NCBI GenBank assembly: GCA_030065915.1
Contig: JASJCQ010000006.1
Coordinates: forward strand, 62,001-126,000
Source: Woeseiaceae bacterium
GTDB taxonomy: Bacteria; Pseudomonadota; Gammaproteobacteria; Steroidobacterales; Woeseiaceae
Length of the DNA: 64,000 nucleotides
Direction: 5' to 3'
Positions 25,709 to 34,675 of the stretch are shown here, piece by piece. Below the pieces are notes generated by a model, which was not told where the DNA came from, did not search any database, and saw only the letters and a list, made by a program, of their open reading frames with translations. The position numbers were made by a program, and so were the translations under genes. How positions within the stretch are numbered: the stretch's first letter is position 1; each line of letters begins with the position of its first letter.

Positions 25709-27634
25709 ATGGACGGATTTCTGCTGCTCGCTTTCCTTTTCCTGATCGCCGGCGTCGTCGCCGTACCGATCGCGTCACGCCTCGGACTCGGTTCGGTGCT
25801 CGGCTACCTGATCGCCGGCATCGCCATCAGCCCGCTACTGGATCTCTTGCATGTCGACGTCGTCAGCATCCAGCACTTCGCGGAGTTCGGCGTCGTCATG
25901 ATGCTGTTCCTCGTGGGACTCGAGCTGCAGCCTCGCATGCTGTGGGAGATGCGTAACAAGTTGCTCGGCCTGGGCGGACTGCAGGTTGGTCTCACCGTAG
26001 CGCTGGTCATGGGCGTGGCGATGACGCTGGGGCAGTCCTGGTCCGTGGCTCTGGCGATAGGCCTGGTCCTTTCCCTGTCTTCAACCGCCATCGTCCTGCA
26101 AACACTGAATGAGAAGGGCCTGATGAAATCCGATGGCGGCCAGTCGAGTTTCTCCGTCCTGCTGTTCCAGGACATCGCAGTCATCCCGATGCTGGCCTTT
26201 CTTCCTTTGCTGGTCCTGCCGGAACTGCAGCAGCTGGCCGCCGCAGCGCACAGCGCGGACGACGGACACGCATCGCTGAGCCTGGTCGACCGCGTCAACG
26301 GCTGGCAACGTGCCCTGCTGACGGTCGGCGCCATTGCCTTCGTCGTCATTGTCGGCAGCTTCCTGATACGACCGATCTTTCGCTTTATAGCCGTCACTCG
26401 ACTTCGCGAGCTGTTTACCGCCACGGCCCTGCTCCTGGTCATTGCCATTGCACTGCTGATGGTCGTCGTCGGCCTGTCACCGGCACTGGGTACGTTTCTG
26501 GCCGGTGTCGTACTGGCCAACAGTGAGTACCGACATGAGCTCGAGAGCAACATCGACCCGTTCAAAGGGCTGTTGCTCGGTGTGTTCTTTATCACTGTAG
26601 GGGCATCGATTCAGTTCGACATGCTCTTCGGTGACCTGGGCATGTTCATCGGCCTCACCGTCGGATTGATCGTCCTCAAGGCCGCCGTACTCTACGGACT
26701 CAGCCGCGTGTTCGGCATTGGTGGCGCCGATCGCTGGCTGTTTACGCTTGGATTGGCGCAAGCCGGTGAATTCGGTTTCGTGTTGCTGAGCTTTGCCGTA
26801 GCCAGTTCGGTGCTACCGGCGGCGCTTGCTGACCAGCTGCTGCTTATCGTCGCTTTGTCGATGCTGCTGACGCCCGTGTTGTTCATCATTTATGAGAAGC
26901 TCATAGCACCGCGCTTCGTCGCGACGCAGACCCGGGAAGCCGACGACATCTCTGAAAAGGGCAAGGTCATCGTCGCCGGCCACGGTCGATTCGGCGGCAT
27001 CGTCAACCGGATCCTGCTGTCTGCGGGCGTCAAGACCGTGGTTCTGGACTACCAGTCGGAGCAGCTCGACAGGCTGCGTGCGTATGGCGTTGAGGTGTTT
27101 TTCGGCGATGCGATGAGGCCGGATCTTCTGCACGCTGCCGGCATCGAAGAGGCGAAGATGCTGGTAATCGCCATCGACGATAAGGAAAGCACGACGGAGC
27201 TGGTGCACTACGTGACGGAGAATTATCCGCACGTGAAGATCGTCGCCAGGGCAATCGATCGCCATCATGTCTACGAGCTGTGGAGCGCCGGAGCGCGCGA
27301 GATTATTCGTGAGACGTTTGATAGTTCGGTGCGCGCCGGGCGATCCGCTCTTGAAGCGCTGGGTATGCATCCTTACGAAGCGGAGCGACAGGTCCGCGGC
27401 TTCGTCACTAACGACCGTGACCAGATGCTCGCACTGGCGTCGAGCTACAACCCGGACATTCCGGCACATGAGAACGAGGAATATGTACGTCGAACGCGAG
27501 AATTCCTCGATCGCTACGCGGACGTCATGAAGGGCAATGCGGCGGCATTCGGCACGCGTCTGGATAGGGGCTGGGCTCCTCCGACGCTCGACGATGTCGA
27601 GGCAGCGACGTCCAGCCGCTCCGATTCCGACTAG
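25709..27634 (+). CDS. KefB/KefC-type glutathione-regulated K+/H+ antiporter
   Basis: The 641-residue protein has about 12 membrane helices over residues 1-400 (opening MDGFLLLAFLFLIAGVVAV, then FLVGLELQPRMLW and ALSLSSTAIVLQTLNEKG-like elements). A cytosolic RCK/TrkA-N nucleotide-binding domain follows at about residues 415-540 (GKVIVAGHGRFGGIVNRIL, FGDAMRPDLLHAAG). It should export K+ in exchange for protons during electrophile stress, gated by glutathione adducts. The upstream KefF-like gene lies 2 nt away. The ATG at 25709 gives the family's usual start. The C-terminal tail after residue 560 is charged. Confidence 0.94.
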   Translation: MDGFLLLAFLFLIAGVVAVPIASRLGLGSVLGYLIAGIAISPLLDLLHVDVVSIQHFAEFGVVMMLFLVGLELQPRMLWEMRNKLLGLGGLQVGLTVALVMGVAMTLGQSWSVALAIGLVLSLSSTAIVLQTLNEKGLMKSDGGQSSFSVLLFQDIAVIPMLAFLPLLVLPELQQLAAAAHSADDGHASLSLVDRVNGWQRALLTVGAIAFVVIVGSFLIRPIFRFIAVTRLRELFTATALLLVIAIALLMVVVGLSPALGTFLAGVVLANSEYRHELESNIDPFKGLLLGVFFITVGASIQFDMLFGDLGMFIGLTVGLIVLKAAVLYGLSRVFGIGGADRWLFTLGLAQAGEFGFVLLSFAVASSVLPAALADQLLLIVALSMLLTPVLFIIYEKLIAPRFVATQTREADDISEKGKVIVAGHGRFGGIVNRILLSAGVKTVVLDYQSEQLDRLRAYGVEVFFGDAMRPDLLHAAGIEEAKMLVIAIDDKESTTELVHYVTENYPHVKIVARAIDRHHVYELWSAGAREIIRETFDSSVRAGRSALEALGMHPYEAERQVRGFVTNDRDQMLALASSYNPDIPAHENEEYVRRTREFLDRYADVMKGNAAAFGTRLDRGWAPPTLDDVEAATSSRSDSD

Positions 27635-27868
27635 CAGAATCGTTCGTTGAGCCCGACTGCATCGCCTGGCGTCGTGTTGTTGCGATACGCGGGCGCAGAT
27701 CAGTGATACCTGTCGACTAGCCAGCCGCCGACTCGATCGGACTGCAGTCGCCAATTTGCTCGTCATGCGCCTGGTGAGACCCAAAGGCGCGGCCCGCATC
27801 GCTACTCGCCTGCATGACAGGCCGAGCGCCAGCAGCCGGGCCGTGGTCACTCACGCTGCGAGCGCTCG

Positions 27869-27907
27869 CAGGAGCTAACGACGCTATCGAGCGGGGGCTC
27901 CTGTTTT
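27869..27907 (+). terminator. Weak terminator-like hairpin in the 397-nt gap after the KefC-like gene
   Basis: CAGGAGC (27869-27875) can pair with GCTCCTG (27897-27903) across a 21-nt loop, and four T residues follow. The long loop and the distance of 235 nt from the upstream stop make it a weak candidate. The rest of the gap 27635-28031 shows no gene-like frame or repeat that I can support. Confidence 0.3.
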
Positions 27908-28031
27908 GCCGGGTAGAACTCGATGTCCCGACGACGGCGCATCGCGGGAATCAGAGGTATCCTAGACTGGACGTGGCTGCGCGGTCGAGTATGGTTGGTA
28001 TTTTTGCAACGGCTGTAAATCAGGCAGGAAC

Positions 28032-30476
28032 TTGAAAGAGAACGACGAACAACGGGGGCAGAGGGACTACGGGCAGCATTTCCGGCTTCTGCCAGGCATC
28101 GCGCTAGTCGCTGCGGTCGCAATTATGCCGGCGCCGGCTCACGCGTCATCGATGCCGGAGTCCGAGCGGACGACGGGCTCCGAGGAAAGGCTGAGTATCG
28201 AAGAAATCGTTGTTACGGCACGGCGGCGAGAAGAGGGCTTACAGACTGTCCCGCTCGCCATCACCGCGCTCAGCGGCGATCAGCTCGAACAGCGGCAGGT
28301 CCTTTCGATAGACCAACTCGGCGCCGCCGTCCCGAACCTGCAGTATGACAAAGCAGCGCCGTCCTCCGGCTCAAGCTCCGTCGGCCAGATATTCATTCGC
28401 GGCATAGGGCAATCGGATTTCACCCCGGTCACCGATCCGGGAGTCGCTTTGTACATCGATGGCGTTTATTTCGGCCGCTCCATAGGAAACGTTCTCGACC
28501 TGATTGACGTTGCGCGCGTCGAAGTACTGCGCGGACCACAGGGCACGCTTTTCGGCCGTAACTCGATTGGCGGCGCGATCAAGGTACACAGCAATCGACC
28601 GTCAACAGACCAGGCATCCAACCGTCTGCGTGTTCGCGCCGGCAACGACAAGCTCGCCGAGCTCGCGCTCTGGTCCAACCTGCCGCTCGGCGACAACAGT
28701 GCAGCGGGCTTTTCACTCAGCCGCATTTCGCGCGATGGTTACGTTGAGCGCGTATCCGACGGCGCGCGGACCGGGGATCGTGATCGCTGGTCCGCCAGAG
28801 GCTCGCTGTCCTGGAGCCCACGCGAAAACCTGGAGACCTTCCTCGTCGTCGACTTCACAGAGATCGATGAGAACGGTGCGCCCACCGTCTCGGGTGGCGT
28901 CAATGATCGGCAGGCCTTCGGTACATTCGGTAACGCGGTGCTGGACAGCTGTACGTCGATCACGGTGAATGCGGGTTTCGACGGCACGCCTGCGGGCGGA
29001 CCGCCGACATTCCCGCCGCCGGGCGCTGCGGATGGCAGCGCAGCGGGCTGCTACGGTCCGGCGTCACGACCCGGACCGTACGTGTCTGAGGCGAGCTTTC
29101 CGACGAGATCGAAGCTCGACAATGCCGGCGCAGCGATCGAGGTCGACTGGACCATCTCCGACTGGCTGAGCCTGAAGTCCACGACCGGCTATCGCTCGAT
29201 CAGCATGCTGTCGTCCCGCGACGGAGACAACACACCGGCGAATATTTTCGCGACGCATGACGACTACGATCACGAGCAGATCAGCGAGGAACTGCAACTC
29301 GAGTTCTCGAACAAAGACCGAACGCTTAGCGGTCTACTCGGCTTTTTCTACTACGACGAGTCGGGTTTCAACATCGTCGACGTCACCGTACCGACCGGCG
29401 CGATTCAGAGCGGTGGCTTCTACGACAATCAGTCCTACGCCGCCTTCCTGCATACGACATTCGATGTCACCGAGCGGCTCGCCTTGTCGGTCGGAGCACG
29501 CCATACAGAGGATCGCAAAAACTACCTTCCGGACCAGCTGTCGCTAGGCGATTCATCGGCCGGCTCCGAGCCAGGCTTCTTTCCGGCGACGTGGCCGAAC
29601 TTCGCGGGCTTCTACCTCGCACCGACCGGCCCTATCGCAGCGGGCGATCGCCTGCTCGATTTCACGCACAGTAGGCTTACGTTTGACAAGACTGACTGGT
29701 CGATAGACGCGAACTATCAGCTTCGTGATCGAATGATGGCGTACGTCAGCTACTCGACTGGCTACAAGAGCGGCGGGTTCGACCAGCGCTTCGTCGGCCC
29801 GACGCCGGATCGGCTGCCCAGCGCGTATCGTCCGGAGACTGTCGACAGCCTGGAGGTTGGACTGAAAACCACCGCGGCAAACGATCGCCTGCGCATCAAT
29901 CTGGCCGTGTTTGACGCCGACTACGACGACCTGCAGATCATCGTCCGAGAGTCTTTCAACCCGCTGACCGTCAATGCCGGACGTGCGAGGGTGCGTGGAG
30001 CAGAACTCGAGCTCACCTGGGTCCCCTCTGTTGATTGGGCCATCAATTTTTCAGCTGGCCATCTCGATGCAGCCTACCGGTCACTGACGGACTCAGCCCA
30101 GGCCTCGGGCGTCCAGCTGGGCAACCAACTCGTCAACGCCCCGGAATGGAGTCTCGCGGCCGGGGCCGCATATTCGATGAACCTGGGGCGTCGCGGCGCC
30201 TTGAGAGCGCGGCTGGATGCGTCATGGCAAAGTGAACAGTTCAGCGATGCCATCAACAGCCAGGAGATCCGACAACCGTCGTACCAGCTTGTCAATGCGT
30301 CGCTGGAGTGGCTTTCATCGGAAGAAGGTTGGCGCGTCGCTCTCGCCTCCCGCAACCTGCTCGACGAAACCTACCTCGTAACGGGTAACTCAGCCTTCAC
30401 GACAGCTGCTTCGTATGTTGAGCAGGTCTATGGCCGGGGCCGGGAACTGTTCCTGACTCTCGATTACAATTTCTAG
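28032..30476 (+). CDS. TonB-dependent outer-membrane receptor
   Basis: The 814-residue receptor has an extended N-terminal signal region (hydrophobic residues 21-33, cleavage near AHAS). A TonB-box-like segment IEEIVVTARR follows, then a plug domain to about residue 190 (IRGIGQSDFTPVTDPGVALY, VEVLRGPQGTLFGRNS, GGAIKVHS) and a beta barrel ending in the aromatic LFLTLDYNF. The wording is that of sphingomonad/caulobacter-type receptors for complex organic substrates; the ligand is unknown. The start is a TTG at 28032 with AGGAA before it; no ATG is available nearby. MenA starts 21 nt downstream. Confidence 0.92.
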   Translation: MKENDEQRGQRDYGQHFRLLPGIALVAAVAIMPAPAHASSMPESERTTGSEERLSIEEIVVTARRREEGLQTVPLAITALSGDQLEQRQVLSIDQLGAAVPNLQYDKAAPSSGSSSVGQIFIRGIGQSDFTPVTDPGVALYIDGVYFGRSIGNVLDLIDVARVEVLRGPQGTLFGRNSIGGAIKVHSNRPSTDQASNRLRVRAGNDKLAELALWSNLPLGDNSAAGFSLSRISRDGYVERVSDGARTGDRDRWSARGSLSWSPRENLETFLVVDFTEIDENGAPTVSGGVNDRQAFGTFGNAVLDSCTSITVNAGFDGTPAGGPPTFPPPGAADGSAAGCYGPASRPGPYVSEASFPTRSKLDNAGAAIEVDWTISDWLSLKSTTGYRSISMLSSRDGDNTPANIFATHDDYDHEQISEELQLEFSNKDRTLSGLLGFFYYDESGFNIVDVTVPTGAIQSGGFYDNQSYAAFLHTTFDVTERLALSVGARHTEDRKNYLPDQLSLGDSSAGSEPGFFPATWPNFAGFYLAPTGPIAAGDRLLDFTHSRLTFDKTDWSIDANYQLRDRMMAYVSYSTGYKSGGFDQRFVGPTPDRLPSAYRPETVDSLEVGLKTTAANDRLRINLAVFDADYDDLQIIVRESFNPLTVNAGRARVRGAELELTWVPSVDWAINFSAGHLDAAYRSLTDSAQASGVQLGNQLVNAPEWSLAAGAAYSMNLGRRGALRARLDASWQSEQFSDAINSQEIRQPSYQLVNASLEWLSSEEGWRVALASRNLLDETYLVTGNSAFTTAASYVEQVYGRGRELFLTLDYNF

Positions 30477-30497
30477 GCTTGTTCGGTCGGCACATCG

Positions 30498-31400
30498 GTG
30501 AGCCAGAGCAAGTTGCGATCTGAGCGTATTTCAGGGCCCGGCGTCTGGCTGCTCGGTATCCGGCCTCGCACGCTGACGATGGCCGCTGTGCCGGTCGCCG
30601 TCGGCGGTGCACTGGCCTGGTCTCTCGGGTCCGGCGTCGATCATCTGACGTTCGCCGTAACGATGGCCTGCGCCATCCTGATCCAGATCGGAACCAATCT
30701 ATTCAATGATGCGAGCGACGGTCTGCGGGGCGCGGATGGACCCGACCGGCTCGGGCCACTGCGCATTACCGGCGCAGGCCTTGCGACAGCACGCCAGGTG
30801 CGGCGAGCAGCGTTGACCTGCTTTGTGCTGGCGCTCGCCGCCGGACTCTATCTGGTCACCGTGGGAGGCATGTTCATTCTCGTTATTGGTCTGGCATCGC
30901 TTGCCGCAGGCTATGCGTATTCGTCCGGCCCACGACCGCTGTCCTACGGCCCCTGGGGAGAGGCCTACGTTGTCGGATTTTTCGGCATCATCGCAGTTGC
31001 CGGCAGTTACAACCTGCAGTCGCAACAACTGCCGGACCTCGCCGTGGTTTTGACCGGCCTCGCCATTGGCTGCCCGGCTGCGGCGGTCCTGCTCGTAAAC
31101 AACGTGCGCGATCTCGAAGCCGATACGCGCGCCGGGCGACGCACATTGGCGGCCCGCCTCGGCGCGCCTACCGCGAGATGGCTCTACGCCCTGCTGATGC
31201 TCGCCCCTTACCCTTTGCTCATCGTCGCGCTCGGCTTTCCGCACAGCGGCCTCGCACTGCTGGCGCTGCCATTGTCTGTCTGGCTCATCGTGATGTTTCG
31301 GAAACAGGCTGCCGGTCCGGCGATGAACCAGCAACTGGCGAGAACGGCAATTTCCCAGGCGCTCATCGGCATCCTGCTGCTGGTTGGCTTGCTTAGATGA
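30498..31400 (+). CDS. menA: 1,4-dihydroxy-2-naphthoate polyprenyltransferase (MenA-like)
   Basis: The 300-residue UbiA-superfamily prenyltransferase has about eight membrane helices. The first catalytic loop contains the aspartate-rich NLFNDASDGLRGADGPDRLG, and the second contains NNVRDLEADTRAGRRTLA. The opening GIRPRTLTMAAVPVAVGGAL matches MenA rather than UbiA. It should attach a polyprenyl tail to dihydroxynaphthoate in menaquinone synthesis. No other men genes are in the window, so a different aromatic acceptor cannot be excluded. The GTG at 30498 is 21 nt after the receptor, and the stop overlaps the BASS transporter start (ATGA). Confidence 0.88.
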   Translation: MSQSKLRSERISGPGVWLLGIRPRTLTMAAVPVAVGGALAWSLGSGVDHLTFAVTMACAILIQIGTNLFNDASDGLRGADGPDRLGPLRITGAGLATARQVRRAALTCFVLALAAGLYLVTVGGMFILVIGLASLAAGYAYSSGPRPLSYGPWGEAYVVGFFGIIAVAGSYNLQSQQLPDLAVVLTGLAIGCPAAAVLLVNNVRDLEADTRAGRRTLAARLGAPTARWLYALLMLAPYPLLIVALGFPHSGLALLALPLSVWLIVMFRKQAAGPAMNQQLARTAISQALIGILLLVGLLR

Positions 31401-32257
31401 CGGCCAGCATCGCAAGCTTTCTGCCGGCAGGCCTCGCGTTCATCATGTTCGCGTTGGGCCTGAAGCTCAGTATCGATGATTTTCGCCGCGTCCTTTCGCA
31501 GCCGGTCGCCGTAGGCCTTGGCCTGCTGGCCCAGGTCGTGCTGCTGCCACTGACGGCCCTCGGACTTATCGCAGCCTTCGACCTGTCACCCGAAGCGTCG
31601 GTGGGTTTGATGATTCTCGCCGCCTGCCCGGGCGGCGTCAGCGCCGCGATGATCACGAACCTATCGCGCGGCGACACCTGCCTGTCGATAACGCTGACGG
31701 CGTTCACCAGTGCCCTGTCCTTCATCACCGTACCGATCATCGTGGGCTTCTCCCTGGCGCATTTTCTCGGCCAATCGACGGGCGTCGATTACCCCGTCGG
31801 CCAGGGCATGGGCGGCCTGTTCCTGATTACGCTGTTGCCCGTAGCCGCCGGGCTCCTGCTGAGTCACAAGGGATGGGTTTCAAACAGCGCATCCAGCCTT
31901 CTCGGGCGAGTCGCCACAGCGGTTTTTGCCCTGATTGTGATCTCTACGTTTGTGACGCAGTGGTCGAGCATCGTCGAGAATTTTCCGTTGCTGGGTCCGG
32001 CTATCCTGCTGCTGAACCTGCTGACGATGACTACCGGCGCCGTGATTGGCTGCGTCGGACGGCTGCCTGCCGATGGGCGCATTGCGCTCGCGGTCGAGTG
32101 TGGCATCCAGAACAGCGCACTCGGCATCACGATCGCGGTGAGCATGCTTGGCATGGCGCAGCTGGCTGTGCCTAGCGTCGTGTATGCGTTCCTGATGAAT
32201 GTCACCGCCGTGTTGCTCATCGCAGCGCGCCAGCTGCGCCGGCCGGCCGCCGCATAA
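31397..32257 (+). CDS. Bile acid:sodium symporter (BASS) family transporter
   Basis: The 286-residue protein has about nine or ten membrane helices. Family blocks are MFALGLKLSIDDFRRVLSQP, AACPGGVSAAMITNLSRGD and the late VECGIQNSALGITIAVS, corresponding to the Na+ site and the crossover helices. BASS proteins carry organic acids such as bile acids, pyruvate or pantoate with sodium. The start overlaps the menA stop by 4 nt. The order receptor-prenyltransferase-BASS transporter suggests uptake and processing of one substrate class, which is inference. Confidence 0.92.
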   Translation: MTASIASFLPAGLAFIMFALGLKLSIDDFRRVLSQPVAVGLGLLAQVVLLPLTALGLIAAFDLSPEASVGLMILAACPGGVSAAMITNLSRGDTCLSITLTAFTSALSFITVPIIVGFSLAHFLGQSTGVDYPVGQGMGGLFLITLLPVAAGLLLSHKGWVSNSASSLLGRVATAVFALIVISTFVTQWSSIVENFPLLGPAILLLNLLTMTTGAVIGCVGRLPADGRIALAVECGIQNSALGITIAVSMLGMAQLAVPSVVYAFLMNVTAVLLIAARQLRRPAAA

Positions 32258-32370
32258 TCGGAGAGGGGCTAGCGGATGCTGCTCCGAGGTCTATTCTGCC
32301 CGACCAACGTCACACGAGCCGATGCAATGTCGATTGGCCTTCTTCGAGCGACCAGGCAACCCGGGAGACT

Positions 32371-33096
32371 CTAAAAGCGCCGGCCAAAGAAGAAACGCAG
32401 AACCGCATCGGGCGCCTCCTTGCTGAGACCGAATAGCGCGCCGCCGGTCACGTGCCAGTCATCTTTCAGCGGGATGGTCATAAAAGGGCCGAATTGGTGC
32501 CGCTGTTCGTCCAGGTCGAAAAAGTCCAATTGGTTCTCGTAATTGCTGAACAGTTCCAAACCGATCCGCTGTCCGTTCGACAGTGTCTTGTACAGATTGG
32601 CGCGGGCCTGGATACCGACATCGTCACCCGCTCCGCTGCCAACCTCGAAATCGGCAATACCGATCAATCGAGCAGTCCAGCCGGCTTGCAGGCGAAACTG
32701 GTTCGTCCATGTCACAGCCACTCTCCCCGGCCGCCCGCTATCCCGGAGGCGAAAATCGAATCGCAGGCCCGTCTGCCAGTCCTTGTCTGCGTCGGTGATG
32801 TCCCAGAGCATTTCTCCCTGCACGAAATCGAAGTCCACATCAGATTCGGTGGTCTTTCTCGCCTGCGCGACGATGCGCCATCGGAACCGGCTATCCAGCG
32901 AGTGCTGATAGTGGACTCGCTGCGCGAAGGCGTCGGTGTCCGGATCGAAAGCCGACCGATACTCGAAAGAGCGATGGCCCTCCTTCACGACGGGCCCATA
33001 GACGCCGCCCATCGTTTGCGCAGAGGCCTCTGTCCAGACCAGCGCCAAAATGAGAATCGCCGCCATGAAGGCGGCGATTCGGGCTCTGCTCAGCAT
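32371..33096 (-). CDS. Predicted outer-membrane beta-barrel protein
   Basis: The 241-residue protein has a signal peptide (hydrophobic residues 8-21, cleavage after ASA). The mature part alternates polar and aromatic residues in strand-like stretches (FRWRIVAQARKT, WQTGLRFDFRL, TNQFRLQAGWTARLIG) and ends in the aromatic FFFGRRF, which is a barrel-like C terminus. I do not recognise a named family. It starts 12 nt after the carbonic anhydrase stop on the same strand, so the two are likely cotranscribed. It might form a pore or hold the anhydrase at the outer membrane, but that is speculation. Confidence 0.8.
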   Translation of the reverse strand: MLSRARIAAFMAAILILALVWTEASAQTMGGVYGPVVKEGHRSFEYRSAFDPDTDAFAQRVHYQHSLDSRFRWRIVAQARKTTESDVDFDFVQGEMLWDITDADKDWQTGLRFDFRLRDSGRPGRVAVTWTNQFRLQAGWTARLIGIADFEVGSGAGDDVGIQARANLYKTLSNGQRIGLELFSNYENQLDFFDLDEQRHQFGPFMTIPLKDDWHVTGGALFGLSKEAPDAVLRFFFGRRF

Positions 33097-33108
33097 GAGC
33101 CGATGTGC

Positions 33109-33969
33109 TTATTGGATGGGCGATAGCAGCTCGGGTGCTGTGACAAGCTGGCGAACGCCGTGCGACTTCGTCTCGTTGAAGACGTTTCCGCTTTCAGCCC
33201 AGGCATGCAGTGATGCCATGCTGACTTTCTTGCACATCGGTCGAACACTCCACGTAACCTTCATCGGCGAACAGTTCGACTGATCATAACTCGGCCCAGT
33301 GGTCGAGCCCAGAAACTCCACCGGGTTACCCGTATCGGACGGGATTGCCTTCGCCTGGTGGAAGCCGTCGCGAACAGTGCCGCCGTAGGCATAGTCCATG
33401 AAGTCAGGTGCATTCGGATCGTTCACAACGAGGAAGGTCTGCGCTTCTACACGCAGCAACGGATCGGTGCAGGTCTCAGTCAGGCAGGAACCCAGCCCTT
33501 CGCCCGGCGTCACCGGGCAACTCGTGTGCACCCAGTGAACTTCGATCGTATCGCCCGGCTTCGCGCCCTTGTAGGCGCCGTCGAGCGGCGCGAGTTCGGC
33601 TTCCGTCAGGTCCGCCGTTTCGTTGCAGGCATAGCCGCCGGAGTCGGTATCGTTGACGAACACGCTATATCCGGGACCTTTGTGCTCTGCATTGGTGTGC
33701 GTGTGAATGTTGCACAGGTTCATCTCGGTAGACGCCGGTGCACGGTCAAAGGTGACCGTGTTGAGGCCCATCACGCTGGAGATGTCGCGCGGCGTCTGAG
33801 GGCCGGCATCCAGGCACAGGCCGCCGGCGTCAGCGACGGTTGCTTCTACGGCCGCAGCCGCACCTTCCGTCGCGTCGGTCGCTTCTTCGACCGCAGCGGT
33901 CGGTTCTTCTGACCCGCAGGCCGCCAGCGCCAGAAGTGTTGCAAGCGCCAATGAATGCTTCACGTTCAT
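33109..33969 (-). CDS. Delta-class carbonic anhydrase lipoprotein
   Basis: The 286-residue protein is a lipoprotein (LALAAC, Cys18) with an Ala/Glu/Thr-rich linker to about residue 48. The catalytic domain contains CLDAGPQTPRDI, NLCNIHTHTNAEHKGPG (His89, His91, His96) and EVHWVHTSC (His145, His148), which are the family blocks of delta-class carbonic anhydrases first known from diatoms. Zinc-histidine assignment is from memory of the family, not shown here. The ATG at 33969 has GGAGGAA just upstream and opens the signal. It should hydrate CO2 in the periplasm or at the cell surface. The downstream small barrel gene is 12 nt away. Confidence 0.88.
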   Translation of the reverse strand: MNVKHSLALATLLALAACGSEEPTAAVEEATDATEGAAAAVEATVADAGGLCLDAGPQTPRDISSVMGLNTVTFDRAPASTEMNLCNIHTHTNAEHKGPGYSVFVNDTDSGGYACNETADLTEAELAPLDGAYKGAKPGDTIEVHWVHTSCPVTPGEGLGSCLTETCTDPLLRVEAQTFLVVNDPNAPDFMDYAYGGTVRDGFHQAKAIPSDTGNPVEFLGSTTGPSYDQSNCSPMKVTWSVRPMCKKVSMASLHAWAESGNVFNETKSHGVRQLVTAPELLSPIQ

Positions 33970-34187
33970 GGATTTCCTCCCAGTAATTGAGCAATCGATG
34001 CTAGCCAACGACGACTTGTAACAATATTGCATTGCTGTAACAAAATGTGTCCCAACAGGGCCAGCGGGTCGCGTACACCGGTGCAGCCAGCCGATCGAGC
34101 AGTCGCGTTGGGCGTATCATAACAGTCGATTCCTTGCCCCAAGCGGTTGCTCAAGCGGCGCCGCTGAGTCGACACAGGTTCCTGACT

Positions 34188-34643
34188 ATGAAGCTCAATC
34201 ATTACTGGACGTCCGGCGGAACCTTTGAGTTTGACCCGGACTCTGGCGAAGTGACCCGGATTCGGGGCGACGAGGAATCACCGACCAATTGGGGCTCGGT
34301 CTGGAAGCAGCGAGGTCGATGGTTCGCGCTTTGGCATGACGGCGACGCCCTGGTGTTTCAGCACGGTCAACACCGATGGAACCTGACGCCTGACGTAACT
34401 CTGCGAGTCACCGGAAGAAACCGGCGGACGTTCCGGGTATTGAGGAACGGCGATGAAGCATTCCGGTTCACGTACTTCGCCAAGTGGGCGATTTTCTCGT
34501 TCGTCGATCCTACCTACGATGCCCTGGACGCGGAGTCGGACGATTTCTTTTTGTACGTGACCGCCATGTGGAAGCACTGGAAAGACCGCCGCGCGGATGA
34601 ATTCACGGCGTTGTTGCAGGAAGCCGGATCGCGAACGCTGTGA
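34188..34643 (+). CDS. Hypothetical cytosolic protein, unrecognised family
   Basis: The protein has 151 residues, many of them aromatic (9 Trp, 16 Phe/Tyr-type positions). It reads as short repeated beta-strand blocks (TFEFDPDSGEVTRI, RWFALWHDGDALVF, TFRVLRNGDEAFRFTY) and then a helical end (WKHWKDRRADEFTALLQEAG). No signal peptide or catalytic motif is visible. The ATG at 34188 is used because it opens the compact fold; the upstream frame extension has no homology signature. Function is unknown. Confidence 0.7.
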   Translation: MKLNHYWTSGGTFEFDPDSGEVTRIRGDEESPTNWGSVWKQRGRWFALWHDGDALVFQHGQHRWNLTPDVTLRVTGRNRRTFRVLRNGDEAFRFTYFAKWAIFSFVDPTYDALDAESDDFFLYVTAMWKHWKDRRADEFTALLQEAGSRTL

Positions 34644-34675
34644 GCCCCCGCTCTGAACTGAAGATGCCGGATCGG

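Noticed and set aside
27814..28035. Open frames on both strands in the gap after the KefC-like gene
   Set aside because: They are arginine- and serine-rich translations typical of GC-rich noncoding DNA and overlap the TonB receptor start.
34047..34187. Upstream extension of the hypothetical gene at 34188
   Set aside because: The extension has no recognisable sequence and overlaps the likely promoter region of the divergent carbonic anhydrase gene.
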